A stretch of DNA of 64,000 bases from Burkholderia sp. TSV86. Lineage in GTDB: Bacteria; Pseudomonadota; Gammaproteobacteria; Burkholderiales; Burkholderiaceae. The notes beneath the pieces were generated by a model. The model was not told the DNA's origin, searched no databases, and worked only from the letters and a program-made list of their open reading frames with translations. Location of the stretch: assembly GCF_001522865.1 (NCBI RefSeq), contig NZ_LOWB01000075.1, forward strand, positions 221,876 through 285,875, written 5' to 3'. The position numbers and the translations under genes were made by a program. Positions 27,320 to 36,616 of this stretch are shown in pieces. Position 1 is the stretch's first letter, and each line of letters opens with the position of its first letter.

Positions 27320-28360
27320 TCAAGCGCGGCGCGGCGCGATGGCAGTTTCATCAGCAGAAGGTTTCGCGCCGGGTAATGCGTGAACGAGGTTTTCTTGCCA
27401 GTTTTTCCACGCACGATGCAGCCGATTTGCCGAAATCGGTTGGGCGAACCCCAACCATTGACCGACCTTTTCCGGCTCGACGCCATTTTCGAACAATTCG
27501 GCCGCGAATGTATTGCGCAACGTCTGAGGGCTTGCTCGCGCTTCGCGCGACGACGCAATGTCGGCGGCCTCGATAATTGCATCGACGGCGCGCAGCATCG
27601 TCGCCTTGTGCATTGGCCGACCGGATAGCGAGGCAGGGAAAACCAAATCGCCTGGGATCTCGCAGCGTTGGCGTTCGGCAAGCCACGCGCCAAATAACGC
27701 GATCGCGAACGAGGCAAGATGGGTATCGCGGGTGAATTCCGGCTGAGCGGCTGGAACCGTCAGCATGGTCGATTCCAGATTTACGCAACTAATCGTAATA
27801 GAGCGGGCTTCACCGGTTTTCAGCCCCGCACCGAGGAATGCTGCAACGAGCGCGCGATCGCGACGTTCTTTCCAGAGCGTTGCACCGATCGACGGCAATG
27901 GAGAAAACAAATAGGCGAGCAACGCGGCACGTTCGGCCGGCGTCAAAAAACTAGTGGGTTCGTTGTCGCGCGCGCGGCGCCAAGTTGCTTCGCCATCCTG
28001 AGCAATGAAGCGAGCGGGATTGGTCGAGCCGAGTTCGCTTTTGCGCACATGATCGAGTACGCGCTCGATCAGCCGTAAATAGCGCACCCGCTGCGTTTTC
28101 TTGATTGGCAACTCGCCGACGAAGTGCGAGATCGTTTCGGTATCGACCGTGGCAAGTGTTTTCTGCCGTTTCGCGAGCCAGCCGAGGAACGCTCCCCATT
28201 GTGCGCGATAGACCTCGGCCGACGAGTGACGGAATTGCTGACTGGCAAGCCATGCGTCAAAGGCCGTGTCCGGATGATGGAGCCAGTCTGACGTGCCGCG
28301 ATCGAACAGATCGTTTTGGATATCGGGCATTGAGGGAATATGGGTCACGGGCGGCGACAT
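27320..28360 (-). CDS. Tyrosine-recombinase-fold protein lacking catalytic residues
   Basis: 346 residues (start at 28360, or 28330 at MPDIQND). The N-terminal SAM-like domain (FDAWLASQQFRHSSAEVYRAQWGAFLGWL) and the fold of the C-terminal integrase domain are recognisable. The first catalytic arginine, usually in TGLRxxE, is replaced in GAGLKTGEARS; the HxLRHT box reads SPQTLRNTFA, losing both histidines; the nucleophile tyrosine position after LGF is absent (ISANRLHRAW). A catalytic recombinase is therefore unlikely. Its place against the origin, with paired iterons in its 3' gap, suggests a structural DNA-binding role. It could also be a decayed integrase, but the frame is intact. Confidence 0.78.
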   Translation of the reverse strand: MSPPVTHIPSMPDIQNDLFDRGTSDWLHHPDTAFDAWLASQQFRHSSAEVYRAQWGAFLGWLAKRQKTLATVDTETISHFVGELPIKKTQRVRYLRLIERVLDHVRKSELGSTNPARFIAQDGEATWRRARDNEPTSFLTPAERAALLAYLFSPLPSIGATLWKERRDRALVAAFLGAGLKTGEARSITISCVNLESTMLTVPAAQPEFTRDTHLASFAIALFGAWLAERQRCEIPGDLVFPASLSGRPMHKATMLRAVDAIIEAADIASSREARASPQTLRNTFAAELFENGVEPEKVGQWLGFAQPISANRLHRAWKNWQENLVHALPGAKPSADETAIAPRRA

Positions 28361-28432
28361 GTGATTGATTCCGTTAGTTGCATTAATCTTGGCTTGTCGC
28401 GATAGCTCAATGAAGAATCGGCCGCGTTGGCT

Positions 28433-28810
28433 CTAGTCGCCCCAGGCTCGTGTCATGCGCACCGGCCGGGCCGGCGGGCGCGCGTCGCCGTGGGCATGCG
28501 CCGCGGCCTCGTAGGCTGCCACGGCGAACGAGAACACCGCGGGCAGCGCGTTTGATTGCCCAAAGTCGACGAGATCGTCGGTTTCGGGAAAATGCATGTC
28601 TGCCGGGCGTTCGAACAAACAGCGCACGATCGGATCGTGCCGGCTGGCAAAGCCGAGATCGGCGAGCGCTTCGGCCTCGACCGCATGCAGGAGCCGCCAC
28701 GTCAGCGGAACATGCTGACGGATATAGCGATCGGCAATGTGGCGGACAATTGTCTCGATATCGTGCGCCGCAGCCTTGAAGCTGAGCGCGGCCAAATCAT
28801 GTTCGGTCAT
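28433..28810 (-). CDS. Small protein of unknown function under a LexA box
   Basis: 125 residues from MTEHDLAAL at 28810, with AGGAG eight bases upstream. It is mostly alpha-helical by composition (SFKAAAHDIETIVRHIADRYIRQHVPLTWRLLHAVEAEALADLGF) and has an Ala/His/Pro-rich end. There is no signal peptide, membrane helix or motif I recognise. A near-perfect SOS box lies 22 bases before the start codon, so it should be induced by DNA damage. It is monocistronic, between the recombinase-like gene and the XRE regulator. A role in stopping replication or division, or in repair, is inference only. Confidence 0.75.
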   Translation of the reverse strand: MTEHDLAALSFKAAAHDIETIVRHIADRYIRQHVPLTWRLLHAVEAEALADLGFASRHDPIVRCLFERPADMHFPETDDLVDFGQSNALPAVFSFAVAAYEAAAHAHGDARPPARPVRMTRAWGD

Positions 28811-28831
28811 CGCGGGCTCCTGATTTGCGTA

Positions 28832-28851
28832 TACTGTACGAATATACAGTA
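28832..28851 (-). promoter_or_regulatory. LexA (SOS) box
   Basis: TACTGTACGAATATACAGTA: CTGT-N8-ACAG with flanking TA on both sides, the consensus used by LexA in Beta- and Gammaproteobacteria. Outer arms ATACTGTA/TACAGTAT are exact complements. It lies just upstream of the 125-residue gene and would cover its promoter. Confidence 0.88.
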
Positions 28852-28886
28852 TTTTGTGCAACTAGCTAAACAGACAGGTCAATTGA

Positions 28887-29492
28887 TTACGCGCTGTGCT
28901 GCCGGTGGATCACGACGAGGAGCGCTTTGGCTTCGCTCTTGCCGGCATTGCGGATTGCATGAGGCCCGTCGGCCGGATAGCGGGCGGTATCGCCGGCCTT
29001 GAGGCGCCGTGTGCCGCCTGCCGCGTCAACTTCGAGCGTCCCGTGCAGCACGGTTAGATGCTCGCGCGTGCCCGGTTCGTGCGGATTCGATGCGAGCGTG
29101 CCATTGGCCGGCAGCGTGAGTTCGTACCATTCGAATTTGCCTGCGAGTTCGATCGGCCCCCAAACGCGCAGCAAATAATGGGCTTCGTGGCCGGCGAGGG
29201 TCGGAATGTCGTGTGGGCTATCGACGCGAATCGTTTCGGGCGTTTTCGGCTGCGCAAACAATTCGTCGAGACTGATGCCAAGCGCGTTCGTGAGCCTCCA
29301 TGCAACGGCGATCGTCGGATTCGCCTTGTCGCGCTCGATCTCCGACAGCATCGACTTCGATACACCCGCCGCGCGTGACAGATCGTCGAGCGTCAGCTTG
29401 CGTTCGTTGCGCAGCCGCTGGATATGTTCGCCGACGCGCGGCGGCGTTGCAGGCGCGGATGTGGCGCGGCGTGTGCCGGAAGAGCTTGCCAT
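28887..29492 (-). CDS. XRE-family regulator with cupin domain
   Basis: 201 residues. An HTH_3 domain fills residues ~20-80 (RVGEHIQRLRNERKLTLDDLSRAAGVSKSMLSEIERDKANPT), and a cupin spans ~110-195 (REHLTVLHGTLEVDAAGGTRRLKAGDTARYPADGPHAIRN). Such two-domain regulators sense small metabolites and often control catabolism of amino acids or polyamines. It is divergent from kbl-tdh with about 240 bases between starts, so control of threonine breakdown is the simplest inference. Confidence 0.92.
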   Translation of the reverse strand: MASSSGTRRATSAPATPPRVGEHIQRLRNERKLTLDDLSRAAGVSKSMLSEIERDKANPTIAVAWRLTNALGISLDELFAQPKTPETIRVDSPHDIPTLAGHEAHYLLRVWGPIELAGKFEWYELTLPANGTLASNPHEPGTREHLTVLHGTLEVDAAGGTRRLKAGDTARYPADGPHAIRNAGKSEAKALLVVIHRQHSA

Positions 29493-29733
29493 TTGAATTC
29501 CGTTCGCTTAGAGTTGTTCGATATTCCGAATTTTAGTTCGAAATATAAGAAAAATACGCTAAACCCAACAGCCGACTATAACAGCAGCAGGCCGCTTCAC
29601 CGCCGCCGCGAGTGCGGGCGAGCGCCGGATCATGGGCCCCCGCGGGCATGCGCCGGGGCCACCAAGCACGGTGGCGGCGTTCGACGCGGCGGTCAACTGG
29701 GATGCGGGAGCGATTCATTTCAGGAGCTATGCG

Positions 29734-30933
29734 ATGCGTGATGCTTATCTTGCCCATCTGCGCCAGACGATCGATCAGATTCGCGCGGACGGTTTCTACA
29801 AGACCGAACGCGAGATCGCGAGCCCACAGGCCGCCGATATCCGGCTCGCCGATGGCCAGCAGGTGCTGAATTTTTGTGCGAACAACTATCTGGGCCTCGC
29901 GGACGATTCGCGGCTGATCGCCGCCGCGCAAGCGGCGCTGGAGCGGGATGGGTTCGGCATGGCGTCGGTGCGTTTCATTTGCGGGACACAGACCGTGCAT
30001 AAGCAACTGGAAGCCGCGTTGTCCGCGTTCCTGAAGACCGACGACGCGATTCTCTATTCGAGCTGTTTCGACGCGAACGGCGGCCTGTTCGAAACGCTGC
30101 TTGGTGAAGAGGATGCAATCATCAGCGACGAGCTGAACCACGCGAGCATCATCGACGGAGTCCGGCTGTCGAAGGCCAAGCGCTTTCGTTACAAGAATAA
30201 CGATCTCGCCGATCTCGAAACGAAGCTGCGCGAGGCCGACGCCGCGGGCGCGCGCTTCAAGCTGATCGCCACCGATGGCGTGTTCTCGATGGACGGCATC
30301 ATCGCGAACCTGAAAGGCATTTGCGATCTGGCCGATCGTTACGGTGCGCTCGTGATGGTCGACGATTCGCATGCGGTCGGCTTTATCGGCGAGCATGGAC
30401 GCGGCACGCCCGAGCATTGCGGCGTTGAAGGGCGGATCGACATCGTGACGGGTACGCTCGGCAAGGCGCTGGGCGGCGCATCGGGCGGCTATGTCGCCGC
30501 GCGGCGTGAAGTCGTCGAACTGCTCAGGCAGCGTTCGCGCCCGTATCTGTTCTCGAACACGCTCGCGCCGAGCATTGCGTCGGCGTCGCTGCGCGTGCTC
30601 GAACTGCTGGCGAGCGACGAAGGCGCGAAACGGCGCGAGCGCGTTCGTGCGAACGGCGCGCGCTTTCGCGAGAAAATGGGCGCGGCAGGCTTCACGCTCG
30701 TGCCGGGCGAGCATCCGATCATTCCGGTGATGCTAGGCGACGCTCAAGTGGCCACGAAGATGGCCGATGCGCTGCTTGCCGAAGGTGTGTATGTGATCGG
30801 CTTCTCGTATCCGGTCGTGCCGCGCGGGCGCGCGCGCATCCGCACGCAGATGAGCGCCGCGCACACGCAGGAGCAGATCGATCGCGCGGTTGACGCGTTC
30901 GTGCGCGTCGGCAAGACGCTCGGCGTGGTGTAA
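29734..30933 (+). CDS. kbl: 2-amino-3-ketobutyrate CoA ligase (glycine C-acetyltransferase)
   Basis: 399 residues from the ATG at 29734, with AGGAG eight bases upstream. The fold-type I PLP enzyme signatures are clear: [12 protein letters not shown], the aspartate in [13 protein letters not shown] and the PLP lysine in [15 protein letters not shown]. It splits 2-amino-3-oxobutyrate with CoA into glycine and acetyl-CoA, after Tdh. It is followed by tdh ten bases later. Length equals the E. coli enzyme within a residue or two. Confidence 0.97.
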   Translation: MRDAYLAHLRQTIDQIRADGFYKTEREIASPQAADIRLADGQQVLNFCANNYLGLADDSRLIAAAQAALERDGFGMASVRFICGTQTVHKQLEAALSAFLKTDDAILYSSCFDANGGLFETLLGEEDAIISDELNHASIIDGVRLSKAKRFRYKNNDLADLETKLREADAAGARFKLIATDGVFSMDGIIANLKGICDLADRYGALVMVDDSHAVGFIGEHGRGTPEHCGVEGRIDIVTGTLGKALGGASGGYVAARREVVELLRQRSRPYLFSNTLAPSIASASLRVLELLASDEGAKRRERVRANGARFREKMGAAGFTLVPGEHPIIPVMLGDAQVATKMADALLAEGVYVIGFSYPVVPRGRARIRTQMSAAHTQEQIDRAVDAFVRVGKTLGVV

Positions 30934-30943
30934 GGAGATGCCG

Positions 30944-31972
30944 ATGAAAGCGCTTGTCAAACTGAATCCCGCGCCGGGCCTGACGCTTACGCGCGTGAAG
31001 AAACCCGAGGTCGGCCACAACGACGTGCTCATCAAGATTCGCCGCACCGCGATCTGCGGCACCGACGTCCACATCTGGAAGTGGGACGAATGGGCGCGCA
31101 AGACGATTCCCGTGCCAATGCATGTCGGGCATGAATATGTTGGCGAGATCGTCGAGATGGGCCAGGAGGTGCGCGGCTTCGAAATCGGCGATCGCGTGTC
31201 GGGCGAAGGCCACATTACCTGCGGATTCTGCCGGAACTGCCGCGCGGGGCGCCGGCATTTATGCCGCAATACGGTGGGCGTGGGCGTGAACCGCGAAGGG
31301 GCGTTCGCCGAGTATTTGGCGATACCCGCATTCAACGCGTTCAAGATTCCGGCAGAGATCTCCGATGATCTCGCCGCGATTTTCGATCCGTTCGGCAACG
31401 CCGCGCATACCGCGCTGTCGTTCAACCTCGTCGGCGAGGACGTCTTGATCACCGGTGCGGGGCCGATCGGTGTGATGGCGGTGGCGATCGCCAAGCATGT
31501 CGGCGCGCGCAACGTCGTGATCACCGACGTCAACGATTACCGGCTGGAGCTTGCGCGCAAGATGGGCGCGACACGCGCGGTGAACGTGTCGCGCGAATCG
31601 CTGCGCGACGTGATGGCCGATCTGCGAATGACCGAGGGCTTTGATATCGGGCTCGAGATGTCGGGTGCGCCGAGCGCGTTCACGAGCTTGCTCGATGCGA
31701 TGAATCATGGCGGTAAGGTCGCGCTGCTCGGTATTCCTCCCGCGCAGACCGCGATCGATTGGAATCAAGTGATTTTCAAGGGGCTCGAAATCAAGGGCAT
31801 TTACGGCCGCGAGATGTTCGAGACTTGGTACAAGATGGTCGCGATGCTGCAAAGCGGGCTTGACCTGTCGCCGATTCTCACGCACCGCTTTCCGGTCGAT
31901 GAGTTCGAAAAGGGTTTCGCGGCGATGATCTCGGGTGAAAGCGGTAAGGTGATTCTCGACTGGACGCAGTGA
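30944..31972 (+). CDS. tdh: L-threonine 3-dehydrogenase
   Basis: 342 residues, zinc-dependent medium-chain dehydrogenase. [13 protein letters not shown] holds the catalytic-zinc cysteine and [12 protein letters not shown] the histidine-glutamate pair; [15 protein letters not shown] is the structural-zinc four-cysteine lobe; [18 protein letters not shown] binds NAD. It oxidises threonine to 2-amino-3-oxobutyrate for Kbl. I prefer the ATG at 30944 (AAGGAG six bases upstream) over the one at 30938. Operon with kbl. Confidence 0.97.
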   Translation: MKALVKLNPAPGLTLTRVKKPEVGHNDVLIKIRRTAICGTDVHIWKWDEWARKTIPVPMHVGHEYVGEIVEMGQEVRGFEIGDRVSGEGHITCGFCRNCRAGRRHLCRNTVGVGVNREGAFAEYLAIPAFNAFKIPAEISDDLAAIFDPFGNAAHTALSFNLVGEDVLITGAGPIGVMAVAIAKHVGARNVVITDVNDYRLELARKMGATRAVNVSRESLRDVMADLRMTEGFDIGLEMSGAPSAFTSLLDAMNHGGKVALLGIPPAQTAIDWNQVIFKGLEIKGIYGREMFETWYKMVAMLQSGLDLSPILTHRFPVDEFEKGFAAMISGESGKVILDWTQ

Positions 31973-32359
31973 CGAAGCATCTACGGTGCGCTTCCGACGC
32001 ACTGGCCCGTCGCTCGGCGCGAACGAACCGTGCATTGCATCGGCCGCGCTTGCCGGCGCGTTGAACGCGTGATCTGCACTGGAGGCAGCAAGTGCTTGCG
32101 GATCGAGCGGCAGCGCAGAGCGAACGATCGCCAACGACGTTCAATAGCAGCCTGACGACATACACCGTCGCCCGGTTGCTATTGAGTGCGCGGCATCAAT
32201 GCGCGTGGCGCGATAGATCCATCGTTCGACATTTCAGCCGTGTTTCACGATTTCGTTACAGCGTAACGGCTGCCAATTCGATCGAAAGAACTCAAAGGTG
32301 AGAATAAACGGGATATCAAAATTTCAACGCCGTGCGAGCAGACGGTGTTGACTCGTTCG
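31973..32359. other. Gap between convergent genes, holding one iteron
   Basis: 387 bases without a gene I can support. The only feature I see is the reverse-oriented iteron at 32297-32313. Confidence 0.6.
32297..32313 (-). repeat. Outlying reverse-oriented iteron
   Basis: GGTGAGAATAAACGGGA, preceded by CTCAAA, matches the inverse iteron consensus at both constant ends. It lies 6.6 kb from the end of the main array, in intergenic DNA. Confidence 0.75.
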
Positions 32360-32782
32360 TCATCGCGCATCGTCGAGCAGATGCGGATTCAATTCGATAT
32401 GCAGAATCACGAGCCAACGTTTCGGGCAGCCGGCCGGCACGGTATGCGCGGCTCCGGCGCGCGGTGCTTGGCGCTTCAGCCGGCCGCTCGCCAGCGCATC
32501 GCGATATGCGCGTTGTGCGTCGGCTTGCAGCCAGAAGCTGACGAGTGCGCAACTGACGAAGTTGAATCCGAGCAACACGGCCGGATCGGCGTCGTATCCG
32601 ATGGCGCGCACGGTGCCGGCAAACGCGGCGCTCAGCGCCTGGCTCACCGCGATCGTGACGAAAACGATTTTCGCCATCCCGCGCGCGCGCATCGCAGCCT
32701 TCGCGAGCGTGGGCGTTGGCGTATCGCGTCGGTCCGATGCGAGTGAGCGGCCGTGCTTGCGCAAGCCGTTGTTGCGTTTCAT
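32360..32782 (-). CDS. Small membrane protein of unknown function
   Basis: 140 residues. A basic N-terminus is followed by two probable membrane helices (residues ~36-60, MAKIVFVTIAVSQALSAAFA; ~68-86, AVLLGFNFVSCALVSFWLQ) and a basic cytoplasmic tail. Its ATG overlaps the stop of the GNAT gene (ATGA), a strong sign that it is translated with it. I do not recognise the family. Confidence 0.65.
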   Translation of the reverse strand: MKRNNGLRKHGRSLASDRRDTPTPTLAKAAMRARGMAKIVFVTIAVSQALSAAFAGTVRAIGYDADPAVLLGFNFVSCALVSFWLQADAQRAYRDALASGRLKRQAPRAGAAHTVPAGCPKRWLVILHIELNPHLLDDAR

Positions 32783-33411
32783 GCGGCGTGCCGCAGCGGT
32801 GTCAGCGCGAGCGGAAATTCGCGTGCGCTACGCGCGAACAACGGCGAAATCGCGGTCGGCTTGCAGAGGATTGCGCTATCGTAGCCTTTGCCCGCGAAAT
32901 GCATGACATCGACCACACGGAATCCCTGGCTCGTGTAGAAATCGATGAGGTGCGCAGCCGGTTGCGGTGTGTCGAGCGCAACACGCGTATAGCCGCGCGC
33001 CGCGGCCCAGTGTGCGGCGCAGGTGAGCATCGCGCGCCCGATGCCGCGCCCTTGCCAGATTGGATCGACGCCGAACTGGCGCAGCGTCGCGACGCCGCAA
33101 CGGCGATAAAGCTCGCAATCGGACAGTACGTCGCGCGTGTGCAGCGTCATCGTCGCGATCAAATGGCCGTTGCAGACGGCGACGTAGCATTCGCCGGCAA
33201 GCGCCCGTTGCCGTGTGACCGCGGCGGGCTGGTCGACGCATACGCAGTTGAGCCCCATCTGGCCGAGCCGCGCGAACGCGCGATGCAAAAGCGCGGTCAG
33301 CTCGTCATATGAATCGTATGCCGGATTGAAACGCCTTAGCACGACTCGTCCATCCATACGCTTTGCACAGGCGATATGCAAAGGCCGTTCGGTAATTGCC
33401 CGTTGCTGCAT
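32779..33411 (-). CDS. GNAT-family N-acetyltransferase
   Basis: 210 residues from the ATG at 33411 (ACGGAGGC upstream). The acetyl-CoA site is QFGVDPIWQGRGIGRAMLTCAAHWA, the Q/RxxGxG/A signature; DFYTSQGFRVVDVM is the usual family C-terminal strand. The substrate is unknown. It overlaps the small membrane protein gene by 4 bases. Confidence 0.88.
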   Translation of the reverse strand: MQQRAITERPLHIACAKRMDGRVVLRRFNPAYDSYDELTALLHRAFARLGQMGLNCVCVDQPAAVTRQRALAGECYVAVCNGHLIATMTLHTRDVLSDCELYRRCGVATLRQFGVDPIWQGRGIGRAMLTCAAHWAAARGYTRVALDTPQPAAHLIDFYTSQGFRVVDVMHFAGKGYDSAILCKPTAISPLFARSAREFPLALTPLRHAA

Positions 33412-33513
33412 GATGCCTCCGTAACCTCGATGGTTGTTCGCAGTGTAGGGAGACGCAAGCGGGCCTTTCAAGAAAAAATGTCGTAAAAAAAATGGCTCGT
33501 GGCTGCCACGTCG

Positions 33514-34164
33514 TCACGAACGCGTCGCTTCACCTTCCTTGACAAATTCCGCTTCGATTCGCACGCGCACTTCGTCTCCAACTGCCGGATACCAGCTCGT
33601 CACGCCGAATTGGGCGCGGCTGAAGGTGGCGCTTGCGGAGAAGCCGAGCGTGTCCTGCCTCGTCAGTGGATTGCCGCCATAGCCGTTGAAGGTGACCGTG
33701 AGCGTGACGGGGCGTGTGATGTCGAGGATCGTCAGGTTGCCGCTCAGCGTGCCTTGCGTGTCGCTTATACGCGTGAAGCGCGTGCTTTCGAAGCGGATAT
33801 GCGGATGGCGGGCGGTATCGAGCGCGTCGTTGCCGGCGATGAGCTTGTCGAGCAGTGGCACATTGGTATCGATGCTCGATGCATCGATCGACACGGTTGC
33901 GCTGCTTTCGGTCAGACCGCCTGTGCGCCAGTCGAGTTGGGCGCTCGCGCGGTCGAAACGCATCGCGAAGCGCGAATACTTCAAGTGGTCGACATCGAAC
34001 ACGATGCTCCAGTGATGTGGATCGAGCGCGTAGCGGCCCACCGGAACGGCAGCCTGCGCCGCTGTCGGATGATGCGTGACGACGCGCCATGGCATGCAGC
34101 CGGGCAACGTTGCTGCAAGCGCGGCGATGCTGGCGATCGACATCGCCCATTGCACTGGTTTCAT
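33514..34164 (-). CDS. YceI-family lipoprotein
   Basis: 216 residues. A lipoprotein signal ends in LPGC near residue 20, so it is probably anchored in the outer membrane or periplasm. The YceI beta-barrel signatures are YALDPHHWSIVFDVDHLKYSRFAMRFDRASAQLDW and RHPHIRFESTRF. YceI proteins bind polyisoprenoid lipids. The ATG at 34164 has AAGGA upstream. It is divergent from a TetR gene with about 90 bases between the starts, which suggests local control. Confidence 0.9.
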   Translation of the reverse strand: MKPVQWAMSIASIAALAATLPGCMPWRVVTHHPTAAQAAVPVGRYALDPHHWSIVFDVDHLKYSRFAMRFDRASAQLDWRTGGLTESSATVSIDASSIDTNVPLLDKLIAGNDALDTARHPHIRFESTRFTRISDTQGTLSGNLTILDITRPVTLTVTFNGYGGNPLTRQDTLGFSASATFSRAQFGVTSWYPAVGDEVRVRIEAEFVKEGEATRS

Positions 34165-34254
34165 TCGCATTCCTTCCTTGCTCGGAAACGTGCGCAGACG
34201 ATAGCGCATCGGCCGGATGTTGACAAAGGAGAATGATCGTTCTACCTTAGGCGG

Positions 34255-34869
34255 ATGGACACGAAACCGGATCTTTCCTCAACCGGCGTGCGCGAGCGTT
34301 TGCTTGACGCGGCCGACACGCTGATCTACGCAGGCGGCATTCATGCGACCGGCGTTGATGCGATCGTCAAGCTGTCGGGCGCGGCGCGCAAGAGCTTTTA
34401 TACGCATTTCGAATCGAAAGAGGCGCTGGTTGCCGCCGCGCTGGCGCGGCGCGACGAGCGTTGGATGACATGGTTCGCCGAAGCGACGATGAAACGCGGC
34501 AAGACGCCGCGTGCGAGGCTCGTCGGCATGTTCGACGTGTTGCGCGAGTGGTTCGAGCAACCGGATTTTCACGGCTGCGCTTTTCTCAACGTGTCCGGAG
34601 AGATCGAGCGGCCGGATGATCCGATTCGCGTCGTCGCGCGCGCGCATAAGGCGCGGTTGCTCGAGTTCGTGCGCGAGCAGCTCGCCGCGCACGCGGCCGA
34701 CACGGGCGCGGATCGGCGGCCGCTTGCGCGGCTCGCGCGCCAATGGCTCGTATTGATCGACGGCGCGATCGGCGTCGCGCTCGTGAGCGGCGATGCGTCG
34801 GCCGCGCACGACGCGAAAGCGGCGGCAAGCATGCTGCTCGACGCGACGTTACCGAGCCAACCCGCTTGA
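34255..34869 (+). CDS. TetR-family regulator
   Basis: 204 residues. The N-terminal helix-turn-helix (RERLLDAADTLIYAGGIHATGVDAIVKLSGAARKSFYTHFESKEALVAAAL) is typical; the ligand-binding half contains FHGCAFLNVSGE, seen in regulators placed beside DUF1348 genes. It is divergent from the YceI gene and 120 bases ahead of the DUF1348 gene, so both are candidate targets. Confidence 0.92.
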   Translation: MDTKPDLSSTGVRERLLDAADTLIYAGGIHATGVDAIVKLSGAARKSFYTHFESKEALVAAALARRDERWMTWFAEATMKRGKTPRARLVGMFDVLREWFEQPDFHGCAFLNVSGEIERPDDPIRVVARAHKARLLEFVREQLAAHAADTGADRRPLARLARQWLVLIDGAIGVALVSGDASAAHDAKAAASMLLDATLPSQPA

Positions 34870-34992
34870 TACCGGTTTTCGTCGTGACTGACCAGCTTTT
34901 CCCTTCATTCGATCGAATCGCGGCTCGTCAATCTGACTGCCGTCCGTTGGCAATCCGGGCGGGCCTTTCATGCCTTCAATTTGGAGAACGTC

Positions 34993-35472
34993 ATGTCTGA
35001 TTCAGCCGAAATCCGCCCGCCGGTTCCGCCATTTACCGAGGAGACCGCGCGCCAGAAGGTGCGCGCGGCCGAAGACGGATGGAACACGCGCGACCCGGAG
35101 CGCGTATCGCTTGCCTATACGCGGGACAGCCGATGGCGCAACCGAGCCGAATTCGCCACCGGGCGCGATGAGATTGTTGCGCTCTTGCGGCGCAAGTGGG
35201 CGCGCGAACTCGACTACCGGCTCATCAAGGAATTGTGGGCGTTCGGCGGCAATCGGATCGCCGTGCGCTTTGCCTACGAATGGCACGACGATGCCGGCAA
35301 CTGGTTCCGCTCGTATGGAAACGAGAATTGGGCATTCGACGAACACGGCCTGATGGCGCATCGGCATGCATGCATCAACGATTTGCCGATACGGGAAGCC
35401 GATCGGCTGTTCCACTGGTCGCTCGGTCGGCGGCCCGACGATCATCCGGGGCTGTCGGATCTCGGGCTTTGA
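34993..35472 (+). CDS. DUF1348/NTF2-like protein
   Basis: 159 residues with the strongly conserved family text [46 protein letters not shown] and [16 protein letters not shown]. The fold is a cone-shaped NTF2-like barrel; no reaction is known for the family. Start at 34993 with TTGGAG upstream. It follows the TetR gene on the same strand. Confidence 0.92.
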   Translation: MSDSAEIRPPVPPFTEETARQKVRAAEDGWNTRDPERVSLAYTRDSRWRNRAEFATGRDEIVALLRRKWARELDYRLIKELWAFGGNRIAVRFAYEWHDDAGNWFRSYGNENWAFDEHGLMAHRHACINDLPIREADRLFHWSLGRRPDDHPGLSDLGL

Positions 35473-35479
35473 GTTGCCG

Positions 35480-35505
35480 CGGGCGCCGCGCACGCGCGGC
35501 GCCCG
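35480..35505. terminator. Strong GC hairpin between convergent genes
   Basis: CGGGCGCCGCG (35480-35490) pairs perfectly with CGCGGCGCCCG (35495-35505) around CACG. There is no T-run, but its place between two converging stops fits a two-way transcription barrier. Confidence 0.55.
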
Positions 35506-35525
35506 TGCGGCCGTGCTCGGCCGAG

Positions 35526-36527
35526 TCAGCCGCGTTGCGGCACCTCGCGTTCGAGACGGCCAAGCCGTACTACAGTGACCCCAGGCCGCAATTGGCGCAG
35601 CGACGGCATCACGAGCACGCAATGAGGGTAAGGCGTCGTGATGGGGGCGCCGTCTGACCAGCCGATCACCTCGCCTGCTTCGGCAAAATGCTCGAGGCCG
35701 GTGTATGCGCCGGCGAAGCGGAAATCGCGGCTCGCGGCGACCACGGGATGCGTCACCTGTACGACGCGCACGGTTGACGCGAGCGGTTGAAACCAGTCGG
35801 CGGGCAGATCCTGCGCATCGACGATGCCGGATGCGTTTAGGAACCGTGCGGTGCTGTCGTAGCCAATGGTGACGGCCCGTGCTTCCCAGTGCTGGCCGCA
35901 TTCGATCAGCAGCGCGTTCTTTTCGCTGGCGGGGTTGCCGAAGCCGCCGTAGTCGCGCATGCGCGTGCCTTCCGGATGGCCCGCGTCCCGAATCACGGTC
36001 GAAGGCGCGCCGATGCGCAGCGCAAGCGCCGCGCCCTTGTCGAGCGGGCCCGCGACGATTAGCGGCGCACTGCGTTCGTGCATCGAATGCAGATCGAGCA
36101 GCCAATCGGCTTCGTCGACGAACGGCCGCAATGCGCGCGCGCGATCAAGTTCGACCGACCGTTGCGACCGGTCGTCGAGCATGGCGGGTGTCCACACGCG
36201 GTTGAAATCCTGATCGACGAAACGCGCGGCATCCGGCGCTTGCGGATCGAAGCGCGCGTAGGCGGCGACGTTCGCGAACGACAACGTCAGCACCCCGCGG
36301 CGCGGGCGCACCGCGCGCTTGAGCAGCGCATCGACGACGATCGCGCCGCACACCTCGTTGCCGTGCGTAAGCGCGTTGACCATCACGCACGGGCCGGGTA
36401 CGCCGGAATCGAAACGATGCACGTAATCGACACCGGTGTTGCCGGCACGGTGCGTGCCGAGGTCAGGAAAGCGAACTTCGACCGGATAGGGAGAATGGTG
36501 AGGAAATTCGGGAGCCGGTTCGATCAT
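35526..36527 (-). CDS. Succinylglutamate desuccinylase/aspartoacylase-family protein
   Basis: 333 residues, M14-type zinc amidase. NALTHGNEVCGAIV supplies the zinc-binding His and Glu, DQDFNRVW the substrate-binding Asn-Arg, and WLLDLHSMHE the third zinc ligand. Such enzymes cut N-acyl amino acids. The true substrate cannot be read from the sequence. The ATG at 36527 starts right after a chance iteron-like stretch. It is 90 bases downstream of the dehydrogenase gene on the same strand, so the two probably share a transcript. Confidence 0.88.
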   Translation of the reverse strand: MIEPAPEFPHHSPYPVEVRFPDLGTHRAGNTGVDYVHRFDSGVPGPCVMVNALTHGNEVCGAIVVDALLKRAVRPRRGVLTLSFANVAAYARFDPQAPDAARFVDQDFNRVWTPAMLDDRSQRSVELDRARALRPFVDEADWLLDLHSMHERSAPLIVAGPLDKGAALALRIGAPSTVIRDAGHPEGTRMRDYGGFGNPASEKNALLIECGQHWEARAVTIGYDSTARFLNASGIVDAQDLPADWFQPLASTVRVVQVTHPVVAASRDFRFAGAYTGLEHFAEAGEVIGWSDGAPITTPYPHCVLVMPSLRQLRPGVTVVRLGRLEREVPQRG

Positions 36528-36616
36528 GGTGAGCTTTTGCAGGAACGGGGCGAAATACCGGAGTTCGATGCGGCCTTCGCGTGATGATCGGCTCGTCCGA
36601 CTATTACCTCCAATCG

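Noticed and set aside
36527..36543. Iteron-like GGTGAGCTTTTGCAGGA
   Set aside because: Two mismatches to the consensus at otherwise constant positions, and it overlaps the start codon and ribosome-site region of the aspartoacylase-like gene, so chance is likely; kept out of the outlier list.
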